Below, one piece after another: positions 1 through 10,274 of a stretch of 64,000 nt of DNA (its first letter is position 1; each line of letters begins with the position of its first letter). The notes beneath the pieces were generated by a model, which was not told where the DNA came from, did not search any database, and saw only the letters and a list, made by a program, of their open reading frames with translations. Source of the DNA: Isoetes taiwanensis (taxonomy: Eukaryota; Streptophyta; Lycopodiopsida; Isoetales; Isoetaceae); the NCBI GenBank assembly GCA_021234155.1, contig JAJEKV010000145.1:1427286-1491285 (forward strand), written 5' to 3'. A program made the translations under genes and the position numbers.

Positions 1-560
1 ATGTGTACAGTATTCAGGGCAATAATACAGGAACTGGATGTGACATCTTAGAACTTCTAGATGCAGTGTCTGGATATAGAATAATGGTCATGATAGATTA
101 GCATAATCCCGTTGTGACTGCCTTTCTCTGGTTCAATCCACAGGGAACTTCGTCCCGAATTGGGATTTTATAGAAAGTTGATGATAGGAAATGGGATTTT
201 TATAGAGAATGGTAAGATTATATGTTTATTTGCAACAAATATTATTGTCTACAAATGTTGATATTATTCTCAATAACAAATATTTTTCGTATTGTTCAGT
301 CATGGATTGCTATCATTGGTTGTGGTTATTATATCTAATATTCCATTACTTCAATTGAGAGGTACGCATAAGGTGTGCACGCAATCATTTGACAAATCAC
401 ATGACATATTTCAAACATATTAAGGGAAGATCGTAAGTCCTTCCTTCCTGCATAATTTATTGGGGTCATATAAAAAAACTACATTTCACTTTGTTTCACC
501 TCCATACGAGGAGAAGCAAAAGTCATAATATGGAGCATCCCCGCATGCTTTCAAGTGTTG
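1..560. repeat. R2 repeat, PPR-downstream sequence (partial)
   Basis: Non-coding, AT-rich sequence shared with 33671-34230 and, more divergently, with 21420-22010 and 56250-56800. In those other places it follows directly on the 3' part of a PPR pseudogene, so R2 is probably the ancestral 3' flank of that PPR gene, spread with it. Confidence 0.75.
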
Positions 561-790
561 GTGTTTAGTCCTTTGGATTAGCAAATAGGAGGTCTCGTGG
601 ATGATAAAAACCCTTCTATTCTATTCTTAATTGGTCCATTATTGGTGCACCCAAGATTATTTGTGCACCCAGGCATTTTTGAGAGGTATGTGGTCTGTTT
701 TTTGTCACTCTGTGCTAACATTTTTTATGTCTCAATCATATTATTCAAAACTAAATTTTGGGAGTAATAGTAAATAAAAATCTTTATTTG
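560..790. repeat. Partial second R2 start
   Basis: Bases 672-790 repeat the beginning of R2 (compare 33472-33590 and 21237-21340). Bases 560-671 have no recognisable content. The copy-2 counterpart is 34230-34460. Confidence 0.6.
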
Positions 791-970
791 AGATAGATAG
801 ATACATAGATATAGATAGGCTTCTCATTCATCTCAGCAGATTTTCTACAATGGTGGACAATGGGTAGCCGCACACATGCGAACTACCCACGAAAAATAAA
901 GGGAAAATCCAATTATATCATTTGGACCCCAAAACAAATACAATGCTAATAGATGAGTGGCTGATGTACC

Positions 971-1051
971 TGCCGAAAGCTTATCACCGGGATTAAAAAA
1001 CCCCGCCCTTTCGGGTTTTCGAGGAAAAACCCTAGTGATAAGCCTTCGGCA
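971..1051. repeat. Hairpin / short inverted repeat
   Basis: The 17-bp arms TGCCGAAAGCTTATCAC (971-987) and GTGATAAGCCTTCGGCA (1035-1051) pair with one mismatch. The loop is C/G-rich and partly self-complementary (CCCGCCCTTTCGGG). It could be the closed end of a tiny foldback element or a hairpin RNA source; no target duplication is evident. Confidence 0.7.
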
Positions 1052-1378
1052 AGGGGCTTAGACAAACGTAAGGCATAGAATCGCTCCCAAAAACCCCCGT
1101 ATGGAGAAGTCGAAACGGATGCCGCTCGCCAACCTGTACCTGCACATCACCAACACAACAAGCGAGAAACATACCAGAGAATAGCATCACCCAGTGGGTG
1201 GAAAAAAAGCATCACCCAAATGGTGGAAAAAACATGATAAACGTAACTTGTACAAAATATAATAAACAAAGAAGGGGGTGGGTTCAAAGAGAATAAGGTA
1301 TCTGCTGAGAGAAGAGGAAGCGCCGATGAGACGTGGATGCGTAAACGCTGAAATAAGCGAACTCCCAACCCAAAAACA

Positions 1379-1458
1379 GCATGCATGCACGCCCGCATGC
1401 ATGCATGACATGCATGCTCGTCCCATTCTAGAATGGCGATCCGATGTCTCTCGGATCG
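1379..1458. repeat. Palindrome cluster (CATGCATG runs, two perfect dyads)
   Basis: The stretch contains repeated GCATGCATG words, a perfect 14-bp palindrome CCATTCTAGAATGG (1423-1436), and an 8-bp stem CGATCCGA/TCGGATCG around a 6-base loop (1437-1458). CATGCATG is also the RY core bound by plant B3 factors, but nothing here ties it to a promoter. Confidence 0.6.
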
Positions 1459-1463
1459 ATCGC

Positions 1464-1556
1464 GATAGATAGATAGATAGATAGATAGGTAGGTAGGTAG
1501 GTAGGTAGGTAGGTAGGTAGGTAGGTAGGTAGGTAGGTAGGTAGGTAGGTAGGTAG
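1464..1556. repeat. (GATA)n(GGTA)n microsatellite, probable LINE tail
   Basis: About six GATA units pass into a long GGTA run. It abuts the 3' end of the minus-strand LINE-like relic at 1557-2840, so on that strand it reads as a (TACC)n(TATC)n tail. Shorter related tracts lie at 787-815 and 34459-34499. Confidence 0.85.
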
Positions 1557-2840
1557 TAGACAGAAATTTTAACGTCCGTGAAAACCCCATCGGATTACGG
1601 GACCCAATACAAAAGAGGGGGCATAAGCCCGAACCAAAACAGGGGACAAAGTCCCATCAGAAAAACAAAAATCCCCTAATAAGAACAAAACAATACAAAA
1701 ATCGACTGAAGCCGAGCAGACGCGACTAGACGTAACACAACCAGGGGTTTAGAGGCCATTGATCAAGAATAAGTGCTCTACCTCTCTGATAAACTGCCCA
1801 TTTTCTTTGGAGCCTCGCCTCTCGAACCTTGAATAACCCGTCCCGTTGCCGAGTTAATTGAACTGGGGAGAGGTCCTCCTGTGCTGAAAATGAAGTGCCC
1901 CTGAGATGACTCCTATGCTCACATGCGGCCGATCCTGGGATGCCGAGAACTGTATCAGAAGATGGCATGGCCGGTTGGGCCGATTAGCACCCACTTGTCG
2001 CTACCGTAAAAGTTCTGGGATCATGGATATGCATAGCATCCGTGAAAAAAATGTCTGGCCCCGCCTCGTTGCTTTGCGAAAGGGAGAGGTCGTTTTCAGG
2101 ATGCCTACTAGACGTAGATTCAAGTAGCGACCCTGCTCAGGTTGGCCCATACCTGGGTCCTGTGTGCTATCGGACGCTCTCGCTTGTTCCTATGTATGTG
2201 CCTGAGCTGCATCTTGCATCTGGACATTCGAATTCTCGGATGGCGGTGCCTCTTGCACTGTCTCAGTCTGGATCGCGGCATCTAGACGTACTGTGTGCGC
2301 AACTATAGGTGGTTGCACCTCTGCTATTGCCTCAGTCTGTACCATGGCATCTGATCGTAATGTGTGTGCAGATCTGTCTGGCGGCAAATCATGGCTAGTA
2401 TGATATATGTATTCTTTCATCAAGAGGTCCAATATTTATAGAACCTGCACCCAACTGTTCATAGGGAGTTGCACAGAATTGGCTGTAACTGTAACTGCCG
2501 ACCAAACCGACCGCATCCTGGAGTGAATTGTAAGCAAGGGGGACTGTGGTGTGGCCAAGTTTGAGGATACTGGAGATGTATCTCCTGGGAGTGTGGCTTC
2601 CACGGGGCCGAGGCCACCAAGGGGACTGTGCTCGGATGCAGGGGGAGGGGTCGAACATGGTGTGGCCTTGGGACTGTGCTCGGGAGTCGAGGGAGGGGGC
2701 GCGCATGGTGGAACCTTCCCTGCCTTCCTCGCCATATCTTTAGCTTGCCGCGTCATGGCTAAGGGTAGGCAGAAAGAAGAGACAAAACAAGAAGCTAAAG
2801 GGGGAAGAATTGAAGCTGCTGGGGCCTGGCCTGCCACGAA
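1557..2840 (-). pseudogene. LINE-like non-LTR element relic (ORF1-type, broken)
   Basis: The minus-strand open stretches overlap in different frames between 2837 and 1726. The first starts around MTRQAKDMARKAGK and is Pro/Ser-rich. The next contains two related blocks, SDAMVQTEAIAEV and LDAAIQTETVQE. The last ends with RLQRKWAVYQRGRALILD. The 3' part is followed by a terminal sequence ending TTAAAATTTCTGTC and then a tetranucleotide tail, as in plant non-LTR retroelements with microsatellite tails. No reverse transcriptase is present, so I infer a gag/ORF1 fragment. Frames are broken at least twice. The copy-2 relative at 34500-35760 is altered further. The family is not recognised with certainty. 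Confidence 0.45.
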
Positions 2841-2861
2841 AGTCCCCTTACAGAATCAGAT

Positions 2862-3090
2862 GCCTTGATGCTGGTTGACCTAGGCGGGCTAACAAGTAAC
2901 AGAAACTGTGGTGCTGAGCAAAATCATGTTGAAGCAAGGGCTGGCAAATTGAGGGCCAAACAGAATCTCAACACGGACGCCTTGATGCTGAATGACCTGG
3001 GCGGGCTAAACAAACAACAAATAACAGAAGCGGTGCTGGGCAAGATCATGTTGAAGCAAGGATTAGGGAATCTGATGATGTGCTGAATCT
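2862..3090. repeat. Imperfect tandem repeat, ~117-bp unit
   Basis: Two units begin with GCCTTGATGCTG at 2862 and 2979 and share a block around AGATCATGTTGAAGCAAG / AAATCATGTTGAAGCAAG. Copy 2 carries the same pair at about 35790-36010, with alterations. No coding function is visible. Confidence 0.75.
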
Positions 3091-3099
3091 AAACGTGTG

Positions 3100-3660
3100 G
3101 GCAGGAGGCTTGTTGGGCTAATAGACCTGGGCAAAGCTTGCTACGGTCGGTGGTGCAAGATCATTGGCCTCAGGTAAAGAAAAACAAAATGTGTAGCATT
3201 AGGTTAAATACAAGCAATAGCAGGTCCATTCACAGTCAAAGAAACTCATTTGAGCCCGAATTTGAGGGTGGTCAATGAATGTGCAGTAACTCGGCCATTA
3301 CCAAATCTAAAGTGTTTTTTGCTACAGTATTTGCAGTGGTGATCATAAATTCTTATTTTTATATAGAGTATTTGTTTAAACAAATGTCTATTGTTTAAGT
3401 GTTGATACCATAATTTACATCATGAAAAGTGAAGTTTGATGACTACATTGAGCATTTTTGGGATGGGATGTTTGCTGTCTATGGGATGTTAATGTGATGT
3501 TTTCAGTTTTTATTGTGGGCCATTGATTTGCAAAATATTCCCTGGATTGTGCCAGATCCACGACCACAATTTTTTTGAACAGAAATCGAAATGCAAGTTC
3601 CAATGGTACAAATGAAAATTAAGAGACTCAATGGTCTATCACATTTAGAAGATAATTTCC
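3100..3660. repeat. Block A (single, recombinant form)
   Basis: This AT-rich non-coding block exists twice in copy 2 (36117-36560 as A, 37148-37650 as A'). Here the left part matches A (GAGCATTTTTGGGATGGG with TTTGCTGTCTATGGG) and the right end from about 3600 matches A' (AAAATTAAGAGACTCAATGG). It therefore looks like a recombinant of the two. Confidence 0.65.
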
Positions 3661-3689
3661 TCAGTCATTTCTTTTTGTTGGCATGGAAG
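3661..3689. other. Templated 29-bp filler at a deletion junction
   Basis: This 29-bp stretch (TCAGTCATTTC ... GCATGGAAG) is identical to 4664-4692, about 1 kb downstream. To its left the sequence follows copy 2 at 37650 and to its right copy 2 at about 39196. It sits exactly where ~1.55 kb present in copy 2 is missing here. Confidence 0.75.
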
Positions 3690-3999
3690 TTTATGTAAAT
3701 CTTAAAATCACGAAAGACAGGAAATGAGAGGCACACGTACTCAGTGTCACGATAGAGATGTAAAATTCCTTGGACAAATCTGATGGATATAACATGTAAA
3801 AAGGGTCCTTGGGATTTACATCGTCCTCCTCATGCTCATCTATATTCTTCATGATCTGCAAAAACATAAAGCTACTAACTATAAACTACAGATTTGAACA
3901 TGTCGGAGATGAGATAGGAGTGCTCCTGTATATAAGACTTTTTATCTGATCCAGATATTTGTAAACTTTTGGAATTGTTGGGCAGGTTATTCTCCACTT

Positions 4000-5270
4000 C
4001 ACTGTCTTCTGAACTCCAAGAGATTTTAGAAGGTCTTTCAATGCCTCATATTTTTTTTTTCAAAGCCAATGCCACATCTCCAAGTGAACATGAAAAATCT
4101 GAAACAATCACCTCTCTTAGTCTGTCACTTGAAAGTGCAGCACAATTAACCAAGCCCTCCAACTTTTTCTTTTCAGCCCGTGATAAGCTGCTTCTTTGCA
4201 ATACAATCTAGCCTCATCATATAGCTGATCGTGTGAACCCTTAAAGTACAACAGACAAAGCTTTAGCAAACGCTAAAAACAACCTGAATGGGAAAGGATG
4301 CCGACTACTCCTACAACGATGAAAATAATTGAGCAAAAGATTTGTGCCAATGTGGTCAAAATGTAAGAGCTTACATTCGTCTTCAATGAAACTTGTGATC
4401 AACTTGAGAGCTAACTCAGGAAGATAAAGTACCTAAATATTTTGGTAGAAGCAGCTTGAAAGTACTTCTCCTCTGTATCAAGCAGCATAAAGATATAAAC
4501 TATTGAAGGAACGGATATTAATAAACTTCCATAACAAACTCTAAACTCCTTTTACTGCTCTTCTGCATTAACACAAGGAATATCATGTGCTTTTGCCAAG
4601 CTTATAACAACAACATGTAGTGCTCCAGCCTGCCATGATGCAACTGATTTAGCTACAAAAGAATCAGTCATTTCTTTTTGTTGGCATGGAAGCCACACTG
4701 TCCTTCAACCTGAGATTTCAACATCCAGCTGCAAAACTAACTTCTCCACGGAATCAGCTAACTTCCCAGAACTTCCAGAACTTCCAAGTGCCTCGCATCC
4801 CAATAGCTTTAATAATTGCTGCCAACTTACGAGCTGCACTATAGGGTACTTCACTTACAGGAGGACATAACGTGAATCGTATAGCATGTTTGGGATCTAT
4901 TTACTGTCCACCAATGCGGTGAAGGACTCTGTTCCATCAATAGTGGGTTTTTTGCAATTATCATAATTCAAGGAAAGCCAAAAGGTGATTACCACAACTG
5001 AACTCATAGCAGCTCCGTTTTCCTGGACGAATTTCTTTTGAAACAAACCATGGATTTGGACACATTATATATATGGATTATACCTGCCAGGTTAAGAAAC
5101 AAGCATCTTTATAAAACATCTCATCAAAGTCATCGAACTATCTATGCTGTGCCAGAGAACATAAGAATTGATGACAACAATCCATGGAGTTTCTACAAAT
5201 CCTGTTGCATACCCCATAATCTGGGCTGATCCCAACTAATGTAGATCGGCGCAAAATAAATGAGATGAGA
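4000..5270 (-). pseudogene. Unrecognised minus-strand gene relic
   Basis: Read on the minus strand, several stretches look like eroded exons. They are SSVVVITF with DGTESFTALVDSK (about 5010-4900), SAARKLAAIIKAIG (about 4860-4800), VAKSVASWQAGALHVVVISL then AKAHDIPCVNAEEQ (about 4670-4565), LLDTEEKYFQAAS (about 4490-4440), and AEKKKLEGLVNCAALSSDRL followed by REVIVSDFSCSLGDVALAL (about 4175-4060). The last is broken by a ten-base A run and then continues as YEALKDLLKSLGVQ. Copy 2 (39480-40780) is almost identical, including the A run. The alternation of open and stop-rich stretches suggests exons and introns. I do not recognise the family. The 80-residue plus-strand frame at 3969-4211 is the opposite strand of the last exon. 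Confidence 0.4.
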
Positions 5271-6470
5271 AGGGCCAGTTAACAACCGAAGCTGGGGTTA
5301 ATTATATGCACTCAATATAACAGCATCTTATGCCTTCAGAGCAAATGTTTATCCGGCAATGCTCTAATTGCCTTCGGAATCCTTGTATGGTTGGCAACAG
5401 GGTATTTTTTAACCTTCCTACATATTTGATGGGGCATAAACAAATGGCCACCACTTACCTTGGATAATTTGTCGAGCATAGTTTGGCCTGGCCCTTTTTT
5501 ATATTGTTATACCAAGGGGGTGTAACTTAAATGGCGAAACGGTGGAAATTGCTTTCTTCGCCAAAATTTTGAATTGGCCACTTCTATCCATCTAACATGG
5601 AAAGATGGTAGCCACGTCAATATTTGTCAAGGTGCCCCCCTTGATCAATGAGGTCGCGATAGCTTGCCTGTCATTTTAGACCCTTGTTGAACTTGTTTTG
5701 CACCATCAGTTTTCTGCAATTAGAAAAAAAAAAACCTATGCTAAACTTGATAAACCCAAACTCCCCTATCTGCACACAATTATATTGTGATATGTAAATC
5801 CAAGAATGGTTGGAGTTAGAACTGAGGTAGTAGTATGCGTAAATCACATCAACTCTATTTTTTCCATTCTATGCTATAGTTTGCTAATGTCGGTAGAGCA
5901 CAATTTGCATATCAAATGAACTTACACGAAAGTGCGAGGGCCATATGTCTTTGGGGATGAAGATTCTCATTCTTGAAAAATGCTTACAGAATAAGTTTCT
6001 TCCTGCTTTGATGAAAGCACATCAGGGCAACCCTTTGTGCGTCAACACCTTTTTATATTTTTCTCTTAACTGCGCAGAACATCGAAACCATACCCTAGGA
6101 AAATCATAGAAGAAAAGAGTAAAAAACAAATCAAGAAAATGTAAAAAGGTTTTGACCATACCCTAGGATAAATCTTTTGTGTATTGTGGGAGGGTATTTA
6201 GGCAGTGGTTGGACATAAAATTTCTAGGCTGTATTGTATTTGTGATCGTATAAATACCAAATTTGAGGTGCTTGTTGCTAATTTTAGAGCTGCTTAATTC
6301 CTGGCTCTTTTTTCGAGCGCATCCTGAGGGATGGGATTTGCTCAAGATAGAAGTAGAAATTGCCCGGCTATTGACACGAGTAGGATGAAGAAGGGATAAG
6401 GGTCGGGATGTGGACGTGTGATCTGCAATGAGGTAGGGCAGATTACCTATTACTGTGGCCTCGCCTGCAG
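5270..6470. other. Non-coding stretch
   Basis: No supported gene. It includes the empty target site GGGG (5431-5434) where copy 2 has a MITE, and a 26-bp stretch (about 5400-5425) missing from copy 2. A pair of similar segments (GACCATACCCTAGGA-type, about 6085-6170) is visible. Copy 2 counterpart: 40740-42250. Confidence 0.6.
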
Positions 6471-6519
6471 GCCATAGTCAGGCAACTTGTTATTTTTTTC
6501 GGTGTGCAATAGTATACAA

Positions 6520-6680
6520 GTTCACCCATTAAGGTAGTAAGGCATGGTCGAATAAGGTACCATAAGTCGAATAAGGTAAGGTATGGTAAGGTTTAACAAG
6601 TCGAAAATTAAACAGGTCGAATAAGGCCGATGGTTAAACATTCAAATAGGCCGATGGTCGAATAAGGGCGATAAACAGAA
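6520..6680. repeat. Degenerate GTCGAATAAGG minisatellite
   Basis: The words GGTCGAATAAGG, GTCGAATAAGGTA and GGCCGATGGT recur at irregular spacing. Copy 2 (about 42266-42335) has a contracted version lacking about 140 bp, as expected for slippage or unequal exchange. Confidence 0.7.
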
Positions 6681-6689
6681 GCCCCAAGT

Positions 6690-7660
6690 GAACTCTGAAC
6701 AAGGTAAAACTTGGTTCTTTGATTTGATCATTACAAGACCAGTAGCATCGGCTGTAGCTGTAGATCGGATCACAGAAAAGCACAGGCTTCAAGCATTTCG
6801 CAGAGCCTTCCAGTTTCCATTTCAGTGCTGATCAGAAATCCAAAGATAAAAATGTAAATCTGAGTTTCTAAAGACATATATCTGTGCCTTAAATACATGA
6901 AAATAATGGTTCGACCATTTATGAACCACAAAAAGAAACACGATCAGGCTGAAGGAAACCTTATACAGGTGAACCACGATTAGGTGAAAACTTGACAGAA
7001 CAGTAGGAATTTCATAGCAAACAAAAAAAGTTATCATCATCATCAAAAAGGAAACCAAAGTTTGATTGTGAATGTATCAACCTAGCAGAACTGTAGAACA
7101 AACAGATTCCAACAAAAATGTCGATTTTGGTTGGTTTTGTTTTTGTTTTCAAAAGTTGAATGTGTCCTGCATGGCAGAAATGCAAATATCATGTGTCCTG
7201 CAGTGCATGCCAGAAAACAAATATCAGCCTTACTCAGATTTAGAAATGCTTTTGACATGTGCTTCTGCTATCTATTAACCTTGCTTGTATAACAAGGCCT
7301 GCTAAAAGAGAAACAAGATTCACATTACATGTTAAATTGCTTACTTTATGATTGTTTGGCAGCACTCTTCAACCATATCATGTCCCGTAAGAATGCGCAT
7401 TATCTGCATATCTGGAAAATAATAGAGAATAGATCAGAGATACATGCTGATATGCTTTTGCCATGTAGAGTGACATTACAAAAAACTGTTACAAGCTTTT
7501 CTGTGCAGTACAATATAATCATAAACTTGGCAACGTATTTGCGAGCTCATGGAATTGTACCGACTGCCTAGTTTCTTGCCATTCACTACTGAAGTATGCC
7601 TGCAAAAACTTTCACACCATAAATGGTTACAAATTAGGATCAAACATATATGTAAGTGTA
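6690..7660. other. Non-coding stretch
   Basis: AT-rich, with no reading frame that I can connect to a family and no clear repeat. Copy 2 counterpart at 42340-43190 differs mainly at CAG/CTG sites, which makes this a clean stretch for comparing the copies. Confidence 0.55.
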
Positions 7661-7673
7661 CTGGAGCATTACC

Positions 7674-8420
7674 TTAAGCAGTGTAACAACTGCTTTTGTG
7701 GAGGCCTGGGACATGAAGAACAACTTGAATGAGTTTCTGGGCTCCAAAAGAAAGAGTGAGAGTGACAACTCCCCGACCTATACTAGCTTGTTGGGAACGA
7801 TCCCCCATTTTGACAATTCGAGCAACTTTCAGTGGCGTGTATTGAAGAAAAAAGGATCCATGAGATATCATATGAGCAGTTGCTCCTGAATCCAAGAACC
7901 AACTAGGTATTAAGATATCTGCAACATGGTCAGCAGCATATAGATATTCAATAGTATCATCATTCTCCAAGCTATCATCAACAGGACAAGTGTGTTCTTC
8001 TACATTCTCTGGAGCTTCAACAAGATTGCCATATTCCTCTGGTGGAGGACGCTTGAAACTGGCTAGAGAAGGGGCTGGACATTCTTTAGCATAATGTCCC
8101 GTCTTTTCACATTTGTGAATTAGTCCCTTGAGATGACAAATGTGTTTTGTCACATCAACACTTTCATCCAGCTTCAAATTATGAAGCTGATTTCTCAAAA
8201 AGCACACATTAAGAGGCATTTCTTAAGGCATAATTATGCTCAAGGAGGCGCATAATCTCTCTGCTACTTTTGGCTACTTTAACCAAATGAACAGGATTTT
8301 CATCCAATCCCTGGCAAATTCACAATTTTGCTTTTCTACCTTTTTCAGCATCAAAAGATTTGAGTAACATAGAAACCACCAGAAGCACACTTTAAAGAGA
8401 ATGAAGCAATCTGATACATG
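7674..8420 (-). pseudogene. Ty1/copia gag-protease fragment
   Basis: The 181-residue open frame (8219 to 7674) holds a gag C-terminal region (LHNLKLDESVDVTKHI), a zinc knuckle CEKTGHYAKEC whose first cysteine is missing (Ile at that position), an acidic linker, and the retroviral-type aspartic protease signature WFLDSGATAHMI. The gag-to-knuckle spacing is short, suggesting an internal deletion. A frame-shifted continuation of gag (SSREIMRLLEHNYALRN) reaches to about 8420. No integrase or LTR is attached, so this is a fragment and not an active element. Copy 2 (43200-43920) has the same fragment with many CAG/CTG-site changes that break the frame. Confidence 0.8.
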
Positions 8421-8596
8421 AATTCAATAATTCAAAACATCTTAAGGGTCTTTACAAATGACAGCTGTACAATTGCATCATGTGAATGATGGGTAGCAGC
8501 TATACAATCTCAATAACTGTATACAATTGGCTGAATACTATGTACAAAAGCCAAGTTATTGTTGGCAGCCTCACTGGATTTGCGAGGTTGACGAGA

Positions 8597-9636
8597 TCAT
8601 CGCTGCCTCAGTTTGCCGCCGAGTGTCCATCTCTTCTTGCACCTCCTACATTTATATCTTGGTTGGTTTAGATCCTTGTTGTCAAAATAGTCAAAACGAG
8701 TGTCATCACTTGGACAGTGAGGGCAGGCACAATGTATATTTTGCCACTTCATCCTTGCAGCTGCCCTTGCTTCTTCATTCTGATAATTATTACTGCTTGG
8801 GGGCATGATCTTTTGCTTCTTCGTCCTTGGTGCTGCCATTGCTTTTTCAATACTAATAGGCAACATCCTTGTAACTTGTTGACCTGCAACTGCCTGTTCA
8901 TTCTGATACATATTATTGCTAATAGGCAACATGCATGTAGCTTGTTGACCTGCAACTTGAAAGGATGCATTGAGGAGGTCAACCATGCCAGTAGTGGAGT
9001 GTTCCACTCCATGACCATGCAAGACAGGTTCAACACCTCTTATCATTTGTTGCCACGAGCAACCAAAGCCTAAGCCATCCAATTCACCCCCTTCCTGTGT
9101 TGGTCTTGCATTTCCATGTTCAGGCTCGTCTTCTGGTAATTCTGCTTGTGCCAACAAGGCGTTGAATTCTTCCCAGCAAGCTGCTACTTGTTCTGTTGGC
9201 TCCTCATCATCTCTACTTCGCTTTTTACAGTTGACTGCCACATTGACCACGTCAAACATGTGTCCATGACCATTTCCTTGTGTTGTCTCCTCTAGTCTTG
9301 CCTCACAAAGCGTTGGCAAGTCTGCAGACAAGTCTTCATCAAGACCACATGCTGCCAACAACAAGCCATACCCTTGTTTTTCTTTCAAGTTGACTAGGGC
9401 CTCTTCTTGCTCCCAAGAATTGAAATCTTGGAGTGTTTGTGATAACAAGCCATTGACTTCTCGTTGTGACATTTCGTTCCCCTCTAAGTGCATTGCCAAG
9501 TCTCCGTCAAAATTGAAGTCAAAATCACCACCAAACTCACCTTGTTTTTCTTCCTTTTTTTTTCTTTGCCACAACACAAATAACTCAGGTTCTTCCGAGT
9601 AAGAATAAAGTCTTCTTCGTCACGCATCACCATCAT
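8597..9636 (-). CDS. Dof-type zinc finger protein, Dof domain at the C terminus
   Basis: The C-terminal 44 residues form a Dof zinc finger. CPHC and CRRC are separated by exactly 21 residues, followed by KKRWTLGGKLRQR and a stop at 8597-8599; QPRYKCRRC and RWT.GG.LR are Dof family signatures. Dof proteins are plant transcription factors that bind AAAG. The domain is usually N-terminal, so its position at residues ~283-326 is unusual. The N-terminal part is acidic (GDFDFNFDGDLA) and carries a possible nuclear localisation signal KKRSRDDEE. The likely start is the ATG at 9636 (MMVMRDEEDFIL), seen intact in the copy at 12995-13435. Here the frame is disturbed near 9550 (nine A where the other copy has AGCAAAA) and by compensating one-base changes near 9586 and 9598. 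The open frame begins at a GTG (9577). Functionality is uncertain. Confidence 0.72.
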
Positions 9637-9930
9637 CGTGATCGTCTTCTATCTTCTCTTCTCTTCTCTTTGAACGACAAATTGAATGGGGTTTTTTATA
9701 AGGAATGGGTTTTCCTAGAAAATAGAAAACGCGTGGATAAAGAGGATATTAAAACAAACATTATTGTTTATTGTCCACAAATGTTACTGATAATATTTTC
9801 TCTGTAATAGATATTTTTGGGTTGCCTAGGGTGTAATAGATATTTTTTGGGTTGCCTAGGAGTTAAGATTTTAGAATATCTTGCAAGCATATGTAGCAAT
9901 ATTCTTTTCCTACAAGCCATGAGCGGTTTT
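9637..9930. repeat. R1 leader repeat
   Basis: Shared with 13430-13677, 18815-19120, 45345-45632, 52085-52410 and 53660-53963, and more distantly with 22055-22300 and 56880-57440. It lies between the Dof start codon (minus strand) and the PPR fragment (plus strand), so it may have been a leader or promoter region. It contains TCTTCTCTTCTCTT, the block AAACGCGTGGATAAAGAGG, and two GGGTTGCCTAGG repeats. Confidence 0.75.
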
Positions 9931-10270
9931 TTTTCTCTTGACCTTTAATTTTGTGTGCATATTTTCTTTCCGTGCTCATTGCATTTAAAACCGTTTGTCC
10001 GACTTATGCTTGCGATTTGACAACCGGCTACAACATGTTGCGCCGGAAATGTCTCCTCGATTAGGTTGTCTCCGGATCCTTTATCCCTATTAGATTTAGA
10101 GCTCATTCTGATGACTCATGAATCAACGCCTTACGATGCAATAGGCACTTCATGTAATGCAATGGTTTCCGCATCTTTGGAAAGAGGGGATATTAAACGG
10201 GCTGCCCAATTGTTTTATGACATGCAAAACGGATGGTTTTACTACGAGATAACTCAAATAACCCGTTCTT
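9930..10270 (+). pseudogene. PPR gene fragment (5' part)
   Basis: Plus-strand sequence with a recognisable PPR motif, SCNAMVSASLERGDIKRAAQ then LFYDMQ (about 10150-10225), then loss of homology. Upstream sequence is stop-rich. It runs directly into the Dof 5' end in antisense (TTCTTCCGAGTAAAAATTAA). Compared with the copy at 17569 it differs almost only at CAG/CTG sites. Confidence 0.7.
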
Positions 10271-10274
10271 CCGA

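Larger units (their letters stand above)
800..1463. other. Copy-1-specific segment between GATA tracts
   Basis: About 0.7 kb is present here and absent from copy 2, where a single GATA/GGTA tract (34459-34499) bridges the same flanks. It holds a long hairpin (971-1051) and a cluster of palindromes (1379-1458). I see no credible coding sequence; the short reading frames that cross it are low-complexity. Confidence 0.7.

Noticed and set aside
1147-1590. 147-codon minus-strand frame rich in YLPT repeats
   Set aside because: It is the translation of the GATA/GGTA microsatellite and its flank; low-complexity, with no conservation in copy 2.
3969-4211. 80-codon plus-strand frame identical in both copies
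   Set aside because: Conservation reflects the duplication; the opposite strand has the more protein-like reading with Lys/Glu/Leu-rich helices.
8717-9073. Plus-strand frame of 118 codons over the Dof gene
   Set aside because: Opposite-strand shadow of the Dof-like coding region, where the minus strand carries the recognisable zinc finger.
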